Positions 35,362 through 45,893 of a stretch of DNA of 64,000 nucleotides are shown here, in pieces (position 1 is the stretch's first letter; each line of letters begins with the position of its first letter). The notes under the pieces are model-generated. The model worked only from the letters and a program-made list of their open reading frames with translations. It did no database searches and was not told the origin of the DNA. The position numbers were made by a program, and so were the translations under genes. Origin of the DNA: Stieleria neptunia (lineage in GTDB: Bacteria; Planctomycetota; Planctomycetia; Pirellulales; Pirellulaceae). The DNA is taken from contig NZ_CP037423.1 in assembly GCF_007754155.1 (NCBI RefSeq), positions 3,968,001 through 4,032,000 of the forward strand, given 5' to 3'.

Positions 35362-36333
35362 ATGAACACTTTGAGGAAGTTACCCGCCGCACTCGCAGCC
35401 TATTGCCTTGCGGCCGCAATTCATGCCGCCCCGGCACTTGCTCAGACTGTCCCCTTCCATGCAGAAGGTTTTGGCACCTACAGCCCAGCAGAAGGAACCT
35501 ACGACGCGCCAGGTGTGGGAACGCTGCTGGGGCGCTACGACAATTTCGGAGGCGTTGAAGTGACTCCGACGGATGACCCATTCGTTTTCAGGTTCGAATC
35601 CAGCGGGACCAATCTGGGGATTTCCGGTGGAGATGTATTGGAAACAGCATTCCAGGACGGAACGCTCACCGTGACTCCGGTTGAAGGAGAAGAGGGGCTG
35701 TTTACAGCCGTTTGGAAAGCGGACGTGGTGGTTATTGGCGGGGCGGGGGTTTACGCCGATGTTGAGTCGCACCGAAAGCCTTTGACGATCGTCGCAATCA
35801 ACGAGCCCTTCAGTTTCAGCGATGCGGAATGGAAATTCAATTGGACGTTGACTGGCAAGGTCGACCTCGGCGGACCAAACAAGCTTGTCAGTCGTCCGCT
35901 AAAGATAAAAGGTGCGGGAGGTGTTTCGGAACTGCCATCCGTTGATACACCGTGGGGAGTCCAGGGAAATGCCAGCGGGCTAGGTCGATACACCAGTCCG
36001 CCCATCGATTCTGCTGAGGCCAATCTCGTCTCAGTGGATTCCGATCCGCGGTTCTCGCCTCTCGATGGACGCGTTCCATTTAGCGGAACGTCCACTTTCA
36101 TTGCCGCAGACGGTTCAGAACTCTCCCTCGATTTCGAAGGCTTTATTTCAATTCTGCCCAACGGGGAGTTGCGCTGGGTCGCCGACTTCAGCCCGGCTGT
36201 TGAGAAGTGCAACGGGCGATTCAGTGACGTGGAAGGTGGGAGCGTCGTGATGCTTGCCTCTTCGCCGCCGCTCGCGCCGGGGGGAATCCCCTTTTCATGG
36301 TTCGGTGACGGTCACCTGGTCATTTCAAAGTGA
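35362..36333 (+). CDS. Exported hypothetical protein between the two 16S units
   Basis: 323 aa from ATG at 35362, with GAGG six bases upstream; the longer frame (35299) lacks a signal at its start. The N-terminus MNTLRKLPAALAAYCLAAAIHAAPALAQ is a clear Sec signal with cleavage after ALA. The mature part is beta-rich and acidic (HAEGFGTYSPAEGTYDAPG, GTLLGRYDNFGGVEVTPTDD, ISGGDVLETAFQDGTLTVTP, SDVEGGSVVMLAS) with no anchor or repeats. No family recognised. It lies alone between two direct 2-kb repeats, so recombination between them would delete it, and it is probably dispensable or recently placed there. Confidence 0.8.
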   Translation: MNTLRKLPAALAAYCLAAAIHAAPALAQTVPFHAEGFGTYSPAEGTYDAPGVGTLLGRYDNFGGVEVTPTDDPFVFRFESSGTNLGISGGDVLETAFQDGTLTVTPVEGEEGLFTAVWKADVVVIGGAGVYADVESHRKPLTIVAINEPFSFSDAEWKFNWTLTGKVDLGGPNKLVSRPLKIKGAGGVSELPSVDTPWGVQGNASGLGRYTSPPIDSAEANLVSVDSDPRFSPLDGRVPFSGTSTFIAADGSELSLDFEGFISILPNGELRWVADFSPAVEKCNGRFSDVEGGSVVMLASSPPLAPGGIPFSWFGDGHLVISK

Positions 36334-36615
36334 TGGTGGTCGCGCGGTGTGTCAGGTGTGTCCCCTGAGTCGCCTTGGTTCGATTTCCCCTTGCATCGGC
36401 TATGCCACTGGCATCGCCGCGGGGCTTCGCCCCGCGTGTGGTTGCCCCCTGGTGGGACCAGCCGTCAGGCTGGGTAGATTCACCGAAATGTGTGGCAGGT
36501 CATTGGTGGTTTACGCGGTTTAGGTTGACTTGGCAGGTGCTGTTCCTGCATGAAACACGGGTGTTTTCGCTGTGAAGAACGTGTTTGCTTTTTTTCTCTC
36601 AAAACGGTCCATGAG
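36334..36615. other. Spacer upstream of second 16S unit
   Basis: About 280 bp without a supported gene. The last 50 bp loosely resemble the sequence before copy 1 (GAAGAACGTGTTTGCTTTTT against GGAAAACCTGTTTGTGTTTT), probably an older, diverged upstream promoter region. Confidence 0.5.
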
Positions 36616-36618
36616 CCG

Positions 36619-36647
36619 TTGACGTGGCCGCGTCTGGCCGCCACAAT
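36619..36647 (+). promoter_or_regulatory. Putative 16S rRNA promoter, copy 2
   Basis: TTGACG, 17-base spacer, CACAAT, identical to copy 1. Confidence 0.5.
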
Positions 36648-36715
36648 CCCCGCCCACGTCAGACGCAACGCCGCTTTGAAAGGCTAGCAAAAGACGTGCA
36701 ACTGATCATTGACAA

Positions 36716-36760
36716 TTTGGTGGTGAAACTTCTGTTGAGTTCAGCATTTGCGAGATCGCT
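36716..36760 (+). other. 5' strand of 16S precursor processing stem, copy 2
   Basis: Same complementary segments as in copy 1, pairing with 38509-38563. Confidence 0.75.
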
Positions 36761-36920
36761 TTGCTGGGAAGCTGGATGCCCTTCGGGGTGTTTTTCCCGG
36801 CAGCAAAATGGCGAATCGCTGGGTCGTTAACCGAACGGCCCGGAGCAGAATCAACTTTCGGTTTAACTTTGATTTTCCCGTGTGAGCCAAACTTGTTTGG
36901 CGAGCATGTGATGCAATACA

Positions 36921-38460
<1,540 letters not shown>

Positions 38461-38508
38461 TCTTAGAAATAGGTTTTCACTGGTGACAGTGGGAACCGAA
38501 TCCGTGGA

Positions 38509-38563
38509 AGTGATCTCGCGAAGAGAACTCAACAGGGAAGCTTGCTTCCATTTCACCACCAAA
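38509..38563 (+). other. 3' strand of 16S precursor processing stem, copy 2
   Basis: Complement of 36716-36760; same arrangement as copy 1. Confidence 0.75.
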
Positions 38564-38574
38564 AAATCACGAAG

Positions 38575-38612
38575 ACCCGCTTCGGACTGTCGCCAGCCGA
38601 AGCGGGTTTTTT
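38575..38612 (+). terminator. Rho-independent terminator behind 16S copy 2
   Basis: Same 11-bp stem and T-run as in copy 1. Confidence 0.92.
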
Positions 38613-38685
38613 CGTGCGCGCTGCGGGAGTTGGGAGTTGGCAGTTGGCAGTTGGCAGTGGGCCAGCGATGGTTGCGGGGCGGGTG

Positions 38686-38750
38686 GGGAAATAGGACCAA
38701 GAGGACCTAGGGGACGCATAGGTCCTATCTGTCCCATTAGTCCTATTTCC
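38686..38750. repeat. Family-D palindrome, copy 4
   Basis: Same type and same position relative to the 16S unit as copy 2 of the family, with one mismatch in the right arm (ATTAGTCC). Confidence 0.85.
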
Positions 38751-38756
38751 AATGCG

Positions 38757-38960
38757 CGGGGACAGACCCCGAACCGCCTGGCTCAGCGATGGTTGCGGGG
38801 CCTGCGATGGTTGCGGGGCGGTGGGGAATGGGACCAAGAGGACCTAGGGGACGCATAGGTCCTATTTGTCCCATTGGTCCGATTTCCAATGCCTGGGGAC
38901 AGACCCCGGGTGCATGGGGACAGACCCTGGGTGTCGCGGGGACAGACCCCGGGGTCGCGG
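38757..38960. repeat. Second GGGGACAGACCCC array with embedded family-D copy
   Basis: Four or five units of the same word as at 34787, plus a family-D palindrome at 38823-38887. The spacer 38453-39014 holds no supported gene. Confidence 0.8.
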
Positions 38961-39014
38961 GGCTTTGGGGGTGTTGTCGGGCTGGCGATCGAGGGGCCAC
39001 TGGCGCAGAGAGCG

Positions 39015-39395
39015 TCAGTGGGATTGATCGAGCAGTTGCTGCAAGTAGTTGGCGATCGAGTTGGAGTCGTTGCCTTTTTCCAGTACCAGCGTGTTCTGCA
39101 GTCCGGCGGCTGCGTCGTGGATGCGCGGGTCGACGCGGCCGGTGTACAGGCATGCCGGGGGAGGGTCGCTGAATTGCTGAACTTCTTGAAGGAAATCGGT
39201 TCCACTCATCCCGGGCAAATTGAAGTCCACGAGCAGGCAGTCGCAGTCCGCCAATTCCTGGTAGCAAAGCGTTTTTTCGGCGGATTCGAAGGCCACACAT
39301 TGGTGGCCCAGTGCGGTTATAATCGCGCAGAGCGAATCCCGGACGTCCGGGTCATCCTCGACAATAACGACATGGGCTTGTTTATTGACGGGCAT
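39015..39395 (-). CDS. Single-domain response regulator (REC only)
   Basis: 126 aa. HVVIVEDDPDVRDSL holds the acidic pocket (Glu13, Asp14, Asp15), CLLVDFNLPGMSG the phospho-acceptor Asp57, YTGR the conserved Thr, and LVLEKG the Lys. There is no output domain, so it acts through protein contacts or phosphotransfer. It is divergent from the large histidine kinase 90 bp away, which is its likely partner, and the two probably share the regulatory spacer 39396-39485. Confidence 0.92.
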   Translation of the reverse strand: MPVNKQAHVVIVEDDPDVRDSLCAIITALGHQCVAFESAEKTLCYQELADCDCLLVDFNLPGMSGTDFLQEVQQFSDPPPACLYTGRVDPRIHDAAAGLQNTLVLEKGNDSNSIANYLQQLLDQSH

Positions 39396-39485
39396 TGCAG
39401 GTTAGGCGGGGTGGGTTCCGTTCTGTGTCGGCTTGGATCGTGAGCTGATCCGTCGAATCTTTATTGGTGACGTGGACGCCGGATA

Positions 39486-42400
39486 GTGGACTTTCTTTCC
39501 TACCGAATAGTGTACTTGCTGGCAGCGTTGTTTGTCGCCGGCATCGGCGAAGCGCAGCAAGCGGAGTCTTATCGGCCGCGTCAGCCGGATCCATTTGGGG
39601 AATCGTGGCGGATTCGGGCGTTCCCCCAGCTCAAGGGCAGGGAGCTCAGGTCGATCGGAGAGGATGCTCGCGGTGCGATCTGGTTTGGCGTGGCCGACGG
39701 GGCGGTATGTTACGACGGGCTTCGCTGGGATGAGTTTGGGGCGTCCCGCAATCTGCCGGGGGCGGCGATCGCGTTCGCTCAGGTGGGGAGCCAGTTTTTT
39801 GCCGCCACGTGGTCTTCGATTCATGTGCTTGACCAGGGCCGATTCCGGCAAGTCTTTCCCTTGGACGATGGAGATCGGTGGGTGGTGGAAGGCCTTGCCG
39901 CCGGAGCCGATGGTGTTCTCTGGGTCTGCACCGACAAGGGCGCGTTGCGGTTGCGCGGGTCGCCGTCGGGCAGGCAAGGCGATTCATGGCAAGACATGCA
40001 GCTGTTCACGACGACTGAGATCGCGGGTGTTCTGCAGGACGAGCCGATTTCCGCTGGGACCCAAGTTCAGGCGGTCGCGGCAGCCGACACGGTCAGGTGG
40101 AACACCGGGGTGGGGGTGTGTCTGTACGGTCAGGGCCTCGATGAAAATACCGTCATCGCGGTTGCCGAAAATGGGCCCGCGGCCAAGCAGGGCGTTCGCG
40201 TGGGTGACCGAATCGTGGGGGTCGATGGCGAGGCCCGCCGCACGGTGTTTCAACGGGAGCTAGAAGACGACCCCGGGTCGCGGATTCGAATCAGCGTGCT
40301 GCCCCAAGACAGTGACGACGTTCTGGATTTGGAGTTGGTGTGTGAATCGATCGAGGGTCGGTATCAGAGGTTTCGGCCGATCCAGATTGCCGACGACGGT
40401 CGCGGAACGGTTTGGTTTGCGACGCGATTGGGCAGGATCCTCTCGCTGGAACGCAATCAAGATGGCACACAGAAATGGACTCACCACACGCGTGAGCACG
40501 AGCTTCCCGTCATCGCGATGCCCAGCATCGTCGTAACGGATCGTGGCGTTGCCGGTGTGGGGCGAAACACCGCGACGGATTGCTTGCTCCGCTACGACGA
40601 TGATCGTTGGACGGTGATTGATCTGCCCCGCGGGATTGGATCGTCGATCGAGGCGAGCGATGACGGTGCGTTGTTGGTCGGTACCAACGGTGCGGTGCTG
40701 TCGGTCGCTGCGGGCGGTCGGGTGGTCGACCATGGCATGCGCGACCACGGCATTTTCGGAAACGATGTCATTGTCAAGAAGATGTCCGATGGTGCGGTGT
40801 GGATCGCGGGCAAAGGGTCGATCGCTCTGCGTCTGGAGCCACAGGGCCAGCGGTGGACGACGTATCGTGGGCTGGTCTACCAAGCTTCCGGTGAAAACGG
40901 CGACGAGTGGTTCCTCACCGATCGGTTGTCGGTGGTGCATCACCAAGGGGACCGTTGGCAGGAATTCGATGCGGGCGATGGGCTGATGACGCAGCCATTC
41001 CGCGTGATCGTGACGACCGCCGGCGACGTTTGGGCGGCCGGAAGCCATGACGGGGTTGCCGCGACGGCGCGACGGATCGGAGACCGATGGGAGCGGCGGC
41101 TGCATCCTGAACTTTCGTGGGCGGTGGATCGGCGTGCGGTGTTTGAAGATCGGGATCAGCGGTTGTGGTTCGGGGCGGCCGTCAATCAACGGGTTCAGGA
41201 GGATGACCATGGCGGTGTGATGCGGTTTGATGGGATGCAATGGAAGCACATTCGTCCCACCAATCGCTTGGATTTCGTCTACGGCATCGCCCAAACGCAA
41301 GACGGATCGGTGTGGTTTGCCGGGCCGTCGCTGGTGCAAGTCACGCCGGACGACCAATTCGGCACCCCGATTCAGCTTCCATTTGTCGCCCGCGGTTTCT
41401 CCGACGCGTTGGCGAACGATCAGGTGGGGGATCTGTGGATCGGCACGCGTGACAAGGGGATCGTGAAGTTGGGCGGCCGTCTGGCTGATGGTCCGGAGTA
41501 CCCCTGCACGGTCTATGGTGAATCGAATCGGATCTCCAACAATCGCATCAAGAGCATTTTGCCGTTGTCTGACTCGAGCGTCTTGGTCGGCACACCAGCG
41601 GGTTTTGATCGATTTGACGGCAAGACCTGGGCGACGGCGGCGCTGCCGTCTGCGTTGGCCTATCGCACGGACTACGGAGCGCTCTACCAGGGTCACTCCG
41701 GAGAGTTGTGGTTCAATGAGTCGGGGTTGGCGTACATGGCCCGTGATCTATCCAAGGGGATTCCCCTGAACGAATTGGGTTCGCTGGGAGACAAGTTCAA
41801 GACCTATCGCTATCGCCCGGACCGTCAACCGCCGGACACCGTCATCCAGCGTTCGGCATCCCAGGCCACGTTTGGCGAAGTTGTTTCGCTGGCTTGGGGC
41901 GGGATGGATCACATGGAAGCAACGCCGCGCGACCAGTTGACGTTCTCGTGGAGTGTTGACGATCAGCCGTGGAGCGAGTTTTTGCCGGCGGTCCAAGTCG
42001 ATCTGCCGGGGCTGGACGACGGGCTCCATCGTTTCCGGGTCCGCGCCCGTGACGCCGATTTCAACATCGACACGACGCCCGCGGAGATCACGTTTCGAAT
42101 TTTTCCGGCGCTTTGGCAACGCAGCTGGTTCCAGGGCTTGATGCTGCTGATGATGGTCTTGCTTGGTTTGGCCCTGATTCAAACCGGTCGCGTTTTTCGC
42201 CGGGAAGCGTCGCTGCGGACGAGCAATGAGCGGTTGTTGTCGGCCGAGCAGGATCTGCAGCGAGCCAATCAACACTTGGAAAGCCGCGTCGCCCGTCGAA
42301 CGCGTGAGCTGCGCGAAGCCAATCAGCGGTTGCACGCCAGCGAGGTGCAATACCGATCGATCGTGGAAGACCAAACCGAATACATCGTCCGTTTTGATGT

Positions 42401-43490
42401 CGATCAGAACGTGACGTTTGTGAACACCGCGTTCTTGCGTGCCAATCGCATCTCTGGCCAGACAGTCAGCGCCCTGTTGCCGGCGGATGTCGTCAGTCGA
42501 TTGCGGCAACTGGTTGCGAACGTGGAAACCGATGGGCATGCGGGAAGGTCGATCACGTCGTTCCAAGACGCGGACGGTCAGCTGCGATGGGAGCAATGGC
42601 ATTGTCGCGTTTTGACCGACCAGCTAGGAAATCCGCTGGGCTATCAGGTGGTCGGAAACGACATCACCGATCTGCGAAATGCCCAGAATCGGTTGAGCGA
42701 AAAGGAGTTAGAGCTCGCGCACTTGGCCCGCGTTTCGGCGCTCGGCGAAATGGTTGCCGGGATTTCGCACGAGATCAATCAGCCGCTGGCGACGATCGCC
42801 AACTTCTCTTCGGCGTCGTTGTTGGTGTTGGACCGTGAGCTGGGTGCCACTGAAAACGTGGAACGCAAAGAGGACGTCCGCCAGTGGATCGAACGCATCA
42901 AAGAGCAGACGGAGCGGATCAACAGGATTGTCAACAGTTTGCGGCGATTCGGTCGTCCCGGTAGCAATCTCACCGCATTTGAAATCGAGTCTGCGGTCAA
43001 TGAGTCGTTGGACCTGTGCGAGTACAGAACGCAAACGGTCGTCGATGAAATCCTCATCGACATCCCCGAAGATCTGCCCAGGGCGTACGCCGATCGGGTT
43101 CAAATCGAGCAGGTCTTGGTGAACTTGATTCGCAATGCCGTTGATGCGATGGATGACCCTGCGATCGTCAAGCGGACGTTGAAGATTGTGGCGGTTGCCG
43201 AGGAGGGGGTGTTGAAGGTGTCGGTGATCGATTCAGGGCCCGGCATCAAGAAGGATCAAGTCGAGGAGATTTTCCAGACCTTTGTGACCACCAAATCGCA
43301 GGGCATGGGGATGGGGCTGGCGATCAGTCGATCGATCATCGAGTCGCATCAGGGCAAACTGTATACAGTCGATGGTGCTGACGGCGCGTGGTTTGAATTC
43401 ACGATCCCCATCGCGACCGATGGCCAAGGGCGGCCGGTCCAGCTGGGAAGTGCCGATCACGCGCAGCGGTCGCAATCGTTCAGTGCTTAA
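39486..43490 (+). CDS. Giant sensor histidine kinase: propeller with inserted PDZ, Y_Y_Y, PAS, HisKA, HATPase
   Basis: 1,334 aa from GTG at 39486. A signal peptide or anchor (VYLLAALFVAGIGEAQ) is followed by two-component-regulator propeller repeats (SIGEDARGAIWFGVADGAVCYDG, EDRDQRLWFGAAVN, DLWIGTRDKGIVKLGG). Between early blades, residues about 205-285 form a PDZ-like domain (VIAVAENGPAAKQGVRVGDRIVGVDG). A Y_Y_Y module (about 795-870), one membrane helix (WFQGLMLLMMVLLGLALIQ), a coiled coil, a PAS domain (EVQYRSIVEDQTEYIVRFD) and the kinase core follow: GISHEINQPLATIANF (His1095), NLIRNAVDAM, DSGPGIKKDQ, GMGMGLAISRSIIE. It is a hybrid of periplasmic sensing and cytoplasmic phosphotransfer, lacking the usual AraC or REC output domain. 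Confidence 0.93.
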   Translation: MDFLSYRIVYLLAALFVAGIGEAQQAESYRPRQPDPFGESWRIRAFPQLKGRELRSIGEDARGAIWFGVADGAVCYDGLRWDEFGASRNLPGAAIAFAQVGSQFFAATWSSIHVLDQGRFRQVFPLDDGDRWVVEGLAAGADGVLWVCTDKGALRLRGSPSGRQGDSWQDMQLFTTTEIAGVLQDEPISAGTQVQAVAAADTVRWNTGVGVCLYGQGLDENTVIAVAENGPAAKQGVRVGDRIVGVDGEARRTVFQRELEDDPGSRIRISVLPQDSDDVLDLELVCESIEGRYQRFRPIQIADDGRGTVWFATRLGRILSLERNQDGTQKWTHHTREHELPVIAMPSIVVTDRGVAGVGRNTATDCLLRYDDDRWTVIDLPRGIGSSIEASDDGALLVGTNGAVLSVAAGGRVVDHGMRDHGIFGNDVIVKKMSDGAVWIAGKGSIALRLEPQGQRWTTYRGLVYQASGENGDEWFLTDRLSVVHHQGDRWQEFDAGDGLMTQPFRVIVTTAGDVWAAGSHDGVAATARRIGDRWERRLHPELSWAVDRRAVFEDRDQRLWFGAAVNQRVQEDDHGGVMRFDGMQWKHIRPTNRLDFVYGIAQTQDGSVWFAGPSLVQVTPDDQFGTPIQLPFVARGFSDALANDQVGDLWIGTRDKGIVKLGGRLADGPEYPCTVYGESNRISNNRIKSILPLSDSSVLVGTPAGFDRFDGKTWATAALPSALAYRTDYGALYQGHSGELWFNESGLAYMARDLSKGIPLNELGSLGDKFKTYRYRPDRQPPDTVIQRSASQATFGEVVSLAWGGMDHMEATPRDQLTFSWSVDDQPWSEFLPAVQVDLPGLDDGLHRFRVRARDADFNIDTTPAEITFRIFPALWQRSWFQGLMLLMMVLLGLALIQTGRVFRREASLRTSNERLLSAEQDLQRANQHLESRVARRTRELREANQRLHASEVQYRSIVEDQTEYIVRFDVDQNVTFVNTAFLRANRISGQTVSALLPADVVSRLRQLVANVETDGHAGRSITSFQDADGQLRWEQWHCRVLTDQLGNPLGYQVVGNDITDLRNAQNRLSEKELELAHLARVSALGEMVAGISHEINQPLATIANFSSASLLVLDRELGATENVERKEDVRQWIERIKEQTERINRIVNSLRRFGRPGSNLTAFEIESAVNESLDLCEYRTQTVVDEILIDIPEDLPRAYADRVQIEQVLVNLIRNAVDAMDDPAIVKRTLKIVAVAEEGVLKVSVIDSGPGIKKDQVEEIFQTFVTTKSQGMGMGLAISRSIIESHQGKLYTVDGADGAWFEFTIPIATDGQGRPVQLGSADHAQRSQSFSA

Positions 43491-43535
43491 AGGCCCGGCG
43501 GAGCAACCGTCTTGTCGCTTCCGCCGCGACCGGGA

Positions 43536-44489
43536 TCATGCCTGGAACACCGGTGGGCTCCAATCCCCGACATCCAAGCCGCTATCGGCGACAAACAGCC
43601 TGCCCGCGTTGGAACACACCGCTTGGTCCTCGGCAGACATGTTTTCGACGGCCGTCGTGATCACCAGTTTGAGTGTTCCGGCGTGTTCGACGAGGGCCGG
43701 GCAAGTGTTCTGGGGTGAAAGCGGGGTCCGCCAGACCTTGCGGCACTGCCCACTGGCCAAATCGTAGAGCCTGGTTTCTCCGAAGGCGGCCGATTGGGGC
43801 AAGAACATCGCGATGATCAGCCCGGTGCCGTCGGGCGTCAGGATCGCCCCATCGGGAACCGCCGGGTCGGAAGTCAAATCGAGCACGACGTCCGGTTCGG
43901 TCAAGGTTCCGTTATCGAGGTCCACGCCGTAGCGAACGACTTGTCGAGTCGGCGAATCGATGTCGATCAGCGAAAGTTGCCCCCCGTCGAGCAGGATTGC
44001 CTTGCCATTGCTGCAGATCTGGTCGTCACGCAGCTGAATCAATTGGCGGTCGCGTCCGCGGTACAGGTAAAGCCCCGCTTTCTTGGTCGCAAACTCCAGG
44101 TCTTTGGTTCCGAAGATCAGGTTGTCTTCGTAGGCCAGTCCATCATTGATGATCGTGTTGGTCACGTCCTGATCGACGGCTTCGCAGAACGGTTCCCACT
44201 GGCCGCTCGCGACGTCAAAGAATCCCAGGGAGCGTTCGCAGCCGACGACAAAGCGATTTGCGGTCTGGCAGGGGAAGGCAAAACCCGGCCTGCCCGGAAG
44301 ATCTTGTGAAACGTTTTTTCCGCTTTCAAAGTCGTAGCGATTCAGGCTTCCGTGGGGGGCTTCGGCCCCATGTTGAATCCCCACCCAGGAGAATGCCCCC
44401 GGCGCGATCTGATACGGGCCTTCGGGGAGAAAACGCAGCGCGTCCGAATCGGGGGTGTCCAACGGCGTTGCTTCGATGACTTCGGCCAC
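43536..44489 (-). CDS. SMP-30/gluconolactonase-like propeller protein
   Basis: 317 aa. No ATG is suitable; GTG at 44489 (VAEVIEATPLDTPDSDALRF) has GAGG seven bases upstream. The chain is a cytoplasmic six-bladed-type propeller: YQIAPGAFSWVGIQHG, DLPGRPGFAFPCQTANRFVVGCERSLGFFD, NTIINDGLAYEDNLIFGTKDLEF, DNGTLTEPDVVLDL and VPDGAILTPDGTGLIIAMF. The order matches the SMP-30/gluconolactonase/LRE family, whose metal-binding Glu, Asn and Asp residues correspond to parts of NDGLAYE and PDGAILTPDG. The likely reaction is lactone hydrolysis; substrate unknown. A convergent histidine kinase ends 46 bp away; nnrE lies upstream on the same strand. Confidence 0.8.
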   Translation of the reverse strand: MAEVIEATPLDTPDSDALRFLPEGPYQIAPGAFSWVGIQHGAEAPHGSLNRYDFESGKNVSQDLPGRPGFAFPCQTANRFVVGCERSLGFFDVASGQWEPFCEAVDQDVTNTIINDGLAYEDNLIFGTKDLEFATKKAGLYLYRGRDRQLIQLRDDQICSNGKAILLDGGQLSLIDIDSPTRQVVRYGVDLDNGTLTEPDVVLDLTSDPAVPDGAILTPDGTGLIIAMFLPQSAAFGETRLYDLASGQCRKVWRTPLSPQNTCPALVEHAGTLKLVITTAVENMSAEDQAVCSNAGRLFVADSGLDVGDWSPPVFQA

Positions 44490-44545
44490 AATAAAACCTC
44501 GGCGAATCTGAAAGGGTGGGAGAGTGATGATCGCAAGCTGGAAGC

Positions 44546-45217
44546 TTACGCCACTGCGAAGTCGTTGAGCAAGGCTTGGGGGACTCCGATGCCGACGACT
44601 CGCACGGTTCCCAGCCAGGGTTTGGCGTCGGCCTTTGTAAAGCCTTCTTTTTCGGCGACAAAGGTCACGGTCAAGTCGGCACGGAACGTGGGCTGGGAAG
44701 GGATTCCGGTGTCGCAGTCCAGTCCGGTGGGCAGGTCGATGGCGACTCTCAGTCCACGCCGCTTGTTTGCCAGTTTCACCGCATCGCCATAAAGGCCTCT
44801 CGGGGCGCCCGTCGCCCCCGTGCCGAGCAGACAGTCCACGACGGTTTCGTCGTCTGTGATCCACCGGTCCAGGTCCTCCGCGGACGTGGCGACCTGAAGG
44901 GGCAAACCTGCTTTCGCTGCGATCGACGCGTTGACGCTCGCGTCGCCGGTCAATCGTTCGAGGGGGACCAGCGATAGGATGTGGACGGAGAACCCGAGCA
45001 ATTCCAGGTGGCGGGCAATCACATACCCGTCGCCCCCGTTGTTGCCCGGGCCGCAAAGGATGCAAACCGGGTGGGCGGCACCTCCGGGAGATTCCTGGCA
45101 CAACGCGGCGATTCGCTCGGCCGCGCCACGCCCGGCATTTTCCATCAGCACCAGGCCCAACATTCCGTAGTCTTCGATCGCGATCTGATCGACGCGTCGG
45201 ACGTCATCACGTTTCAC
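44546..45217 (-). CDS. nnrE: NAD(P)H-hydrate epimerase
   Basis: 223 aa from GTG at 45217, with GAGGGG just upstream; a TTG at 45268 would add 17 poorly conserved residues. YjeF_N-type fold: VRRVDQIAIEDYGMLGLVLMENAGRGAAE, ILCGPGNNGGDGYVIARHL (nucleotide loop), VDCLLGTGATGAPRGLY, RVAIDLPTGLDCDTG and TVTFVAEKEGFTKADA. It epimerises damaged R-NAD(P)HX so that the S-form dehydratase can repair it. The dehydratase domain is not fused here, as it is in many bacteria, so that enzyme must lie elsewhere. Confidence 0.93.
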   Translation of the reverse strand: MKRDDVRRVDQIAIEDYGMLGLVLMENAGRGAAERIAALCQESPGGAAHPVCILCGPGNNGGDGYVIARHLELLGFSVHILSLVPLERLTGDASVNASIAAKAGLPLQVATSAEDLDRWITDDETVVDCLLGTGATGAPRGLYGDAVKLANKRRGLRVAIDLPTGLDCDTGIPSQPTFRADLTVTFVAEKEGFTKADAKPWLGTVRVVGIGVPQALLNDFAVA

Positions 45218-45433
45218 TTTTCCCCTCGCTTCAATTCCAGTTGCCAAACAGCTGTTGTCGATCCACAATAGAGCCGCGTTTGGCGAATCATATCGGATCA
45301 GTGATCCCAGCGGGAAGCGTGAGCGGGTGGCGCGTCAGCGAGACAATCACGCGCCGCTGGCTGAAGCACTGGCTGAAGCACCGGCTGACGCCATGTCGTG
45401 AGATGAAATTCAAGGGTGAATCGAGGCTGCATC

Positions 45434-45661
45434 ATGCCATTGTACGAATACGAATGTTCCCAATGCGACAAGTCAATCGAGCTGCTCGTCCGGTCGGCCG
45501 AGGAGCAGGTTTCGTGCCCGGAGTGCGGCAGTGACCAGCTGACGCGGTTGATGAGCGCCCCGGCGGCTCCGAACATGAAGGGTGCGAATGGTTCCTTGCC
45601 GATGGCTTCCGAAGGCCAGTCGTGCGGGGCGCCGCGATGCTGTGGCGGGATTTGCCAGTAG
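45434..45661 (+). CDS. FmdB family zinc ribbon protein
   Basis: 75 aa from ATG at 45434. MPLYEYECSQCDKSIELL followed by VSCPECGSDQLTRLMSAPAAPNMKG is the FmdB/CxxC_CXXC_SSSS signature with one four-Cys zinc site. A C-terminal CGAPRCCGGICQ adds more Cys residues, as in many members. Function poorly known; regulatory or chaperone-like roles have been suggested. Confidence 0.9.
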   Translation: MPLYEYECSQCDKSIELLVRSAEEQVSCPECGSDQLTRLMSAPAAPNMKGANGSLPMASEGQSCGAPRCCGGICQ

Positions 45662-45772
45662 CGTTTGCCCGCTTCTGTTCGCAGGCAATGAAACCGGGGC
45701 AACGGGAACGGTCAAGCGTCACGCTATGTCGCAGTGATTTCCTGCGTTTGACGCCAAGGTGGGGTGTTTGTT

Positions 45773-45850
45773 GTTAGCGGCAGGGCGCGAGTCCTCCGGT
45801 CTTTCACGGTGTTTTGAATCGCGACCGGACGGCTCGCGCCGTTCCGCTAA
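45773..45850. repeat. Family-A palindrome
   Basis: GTTAGCGGCAGGGCGCGAG with a complementary right half ending CCGTTCCGCTAA; the typical centre CTTTCACGGTGTTTTGAA is present. Lies before the zwf stop. Confidence 0.85.
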
Positions 45851-45893
45851 TAAGTGCTTCGGGGCGTTGGCGGCGAAGGCTTTCGTGACTGTC

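Noticed and set aside
35590..35605. tRNA T-loop-like GGTTCGAATCC
   Set aside because: Lies within the exported-protein coding frame (RFESSG) with no cloverleaf partner arms or acceptor stem around it.
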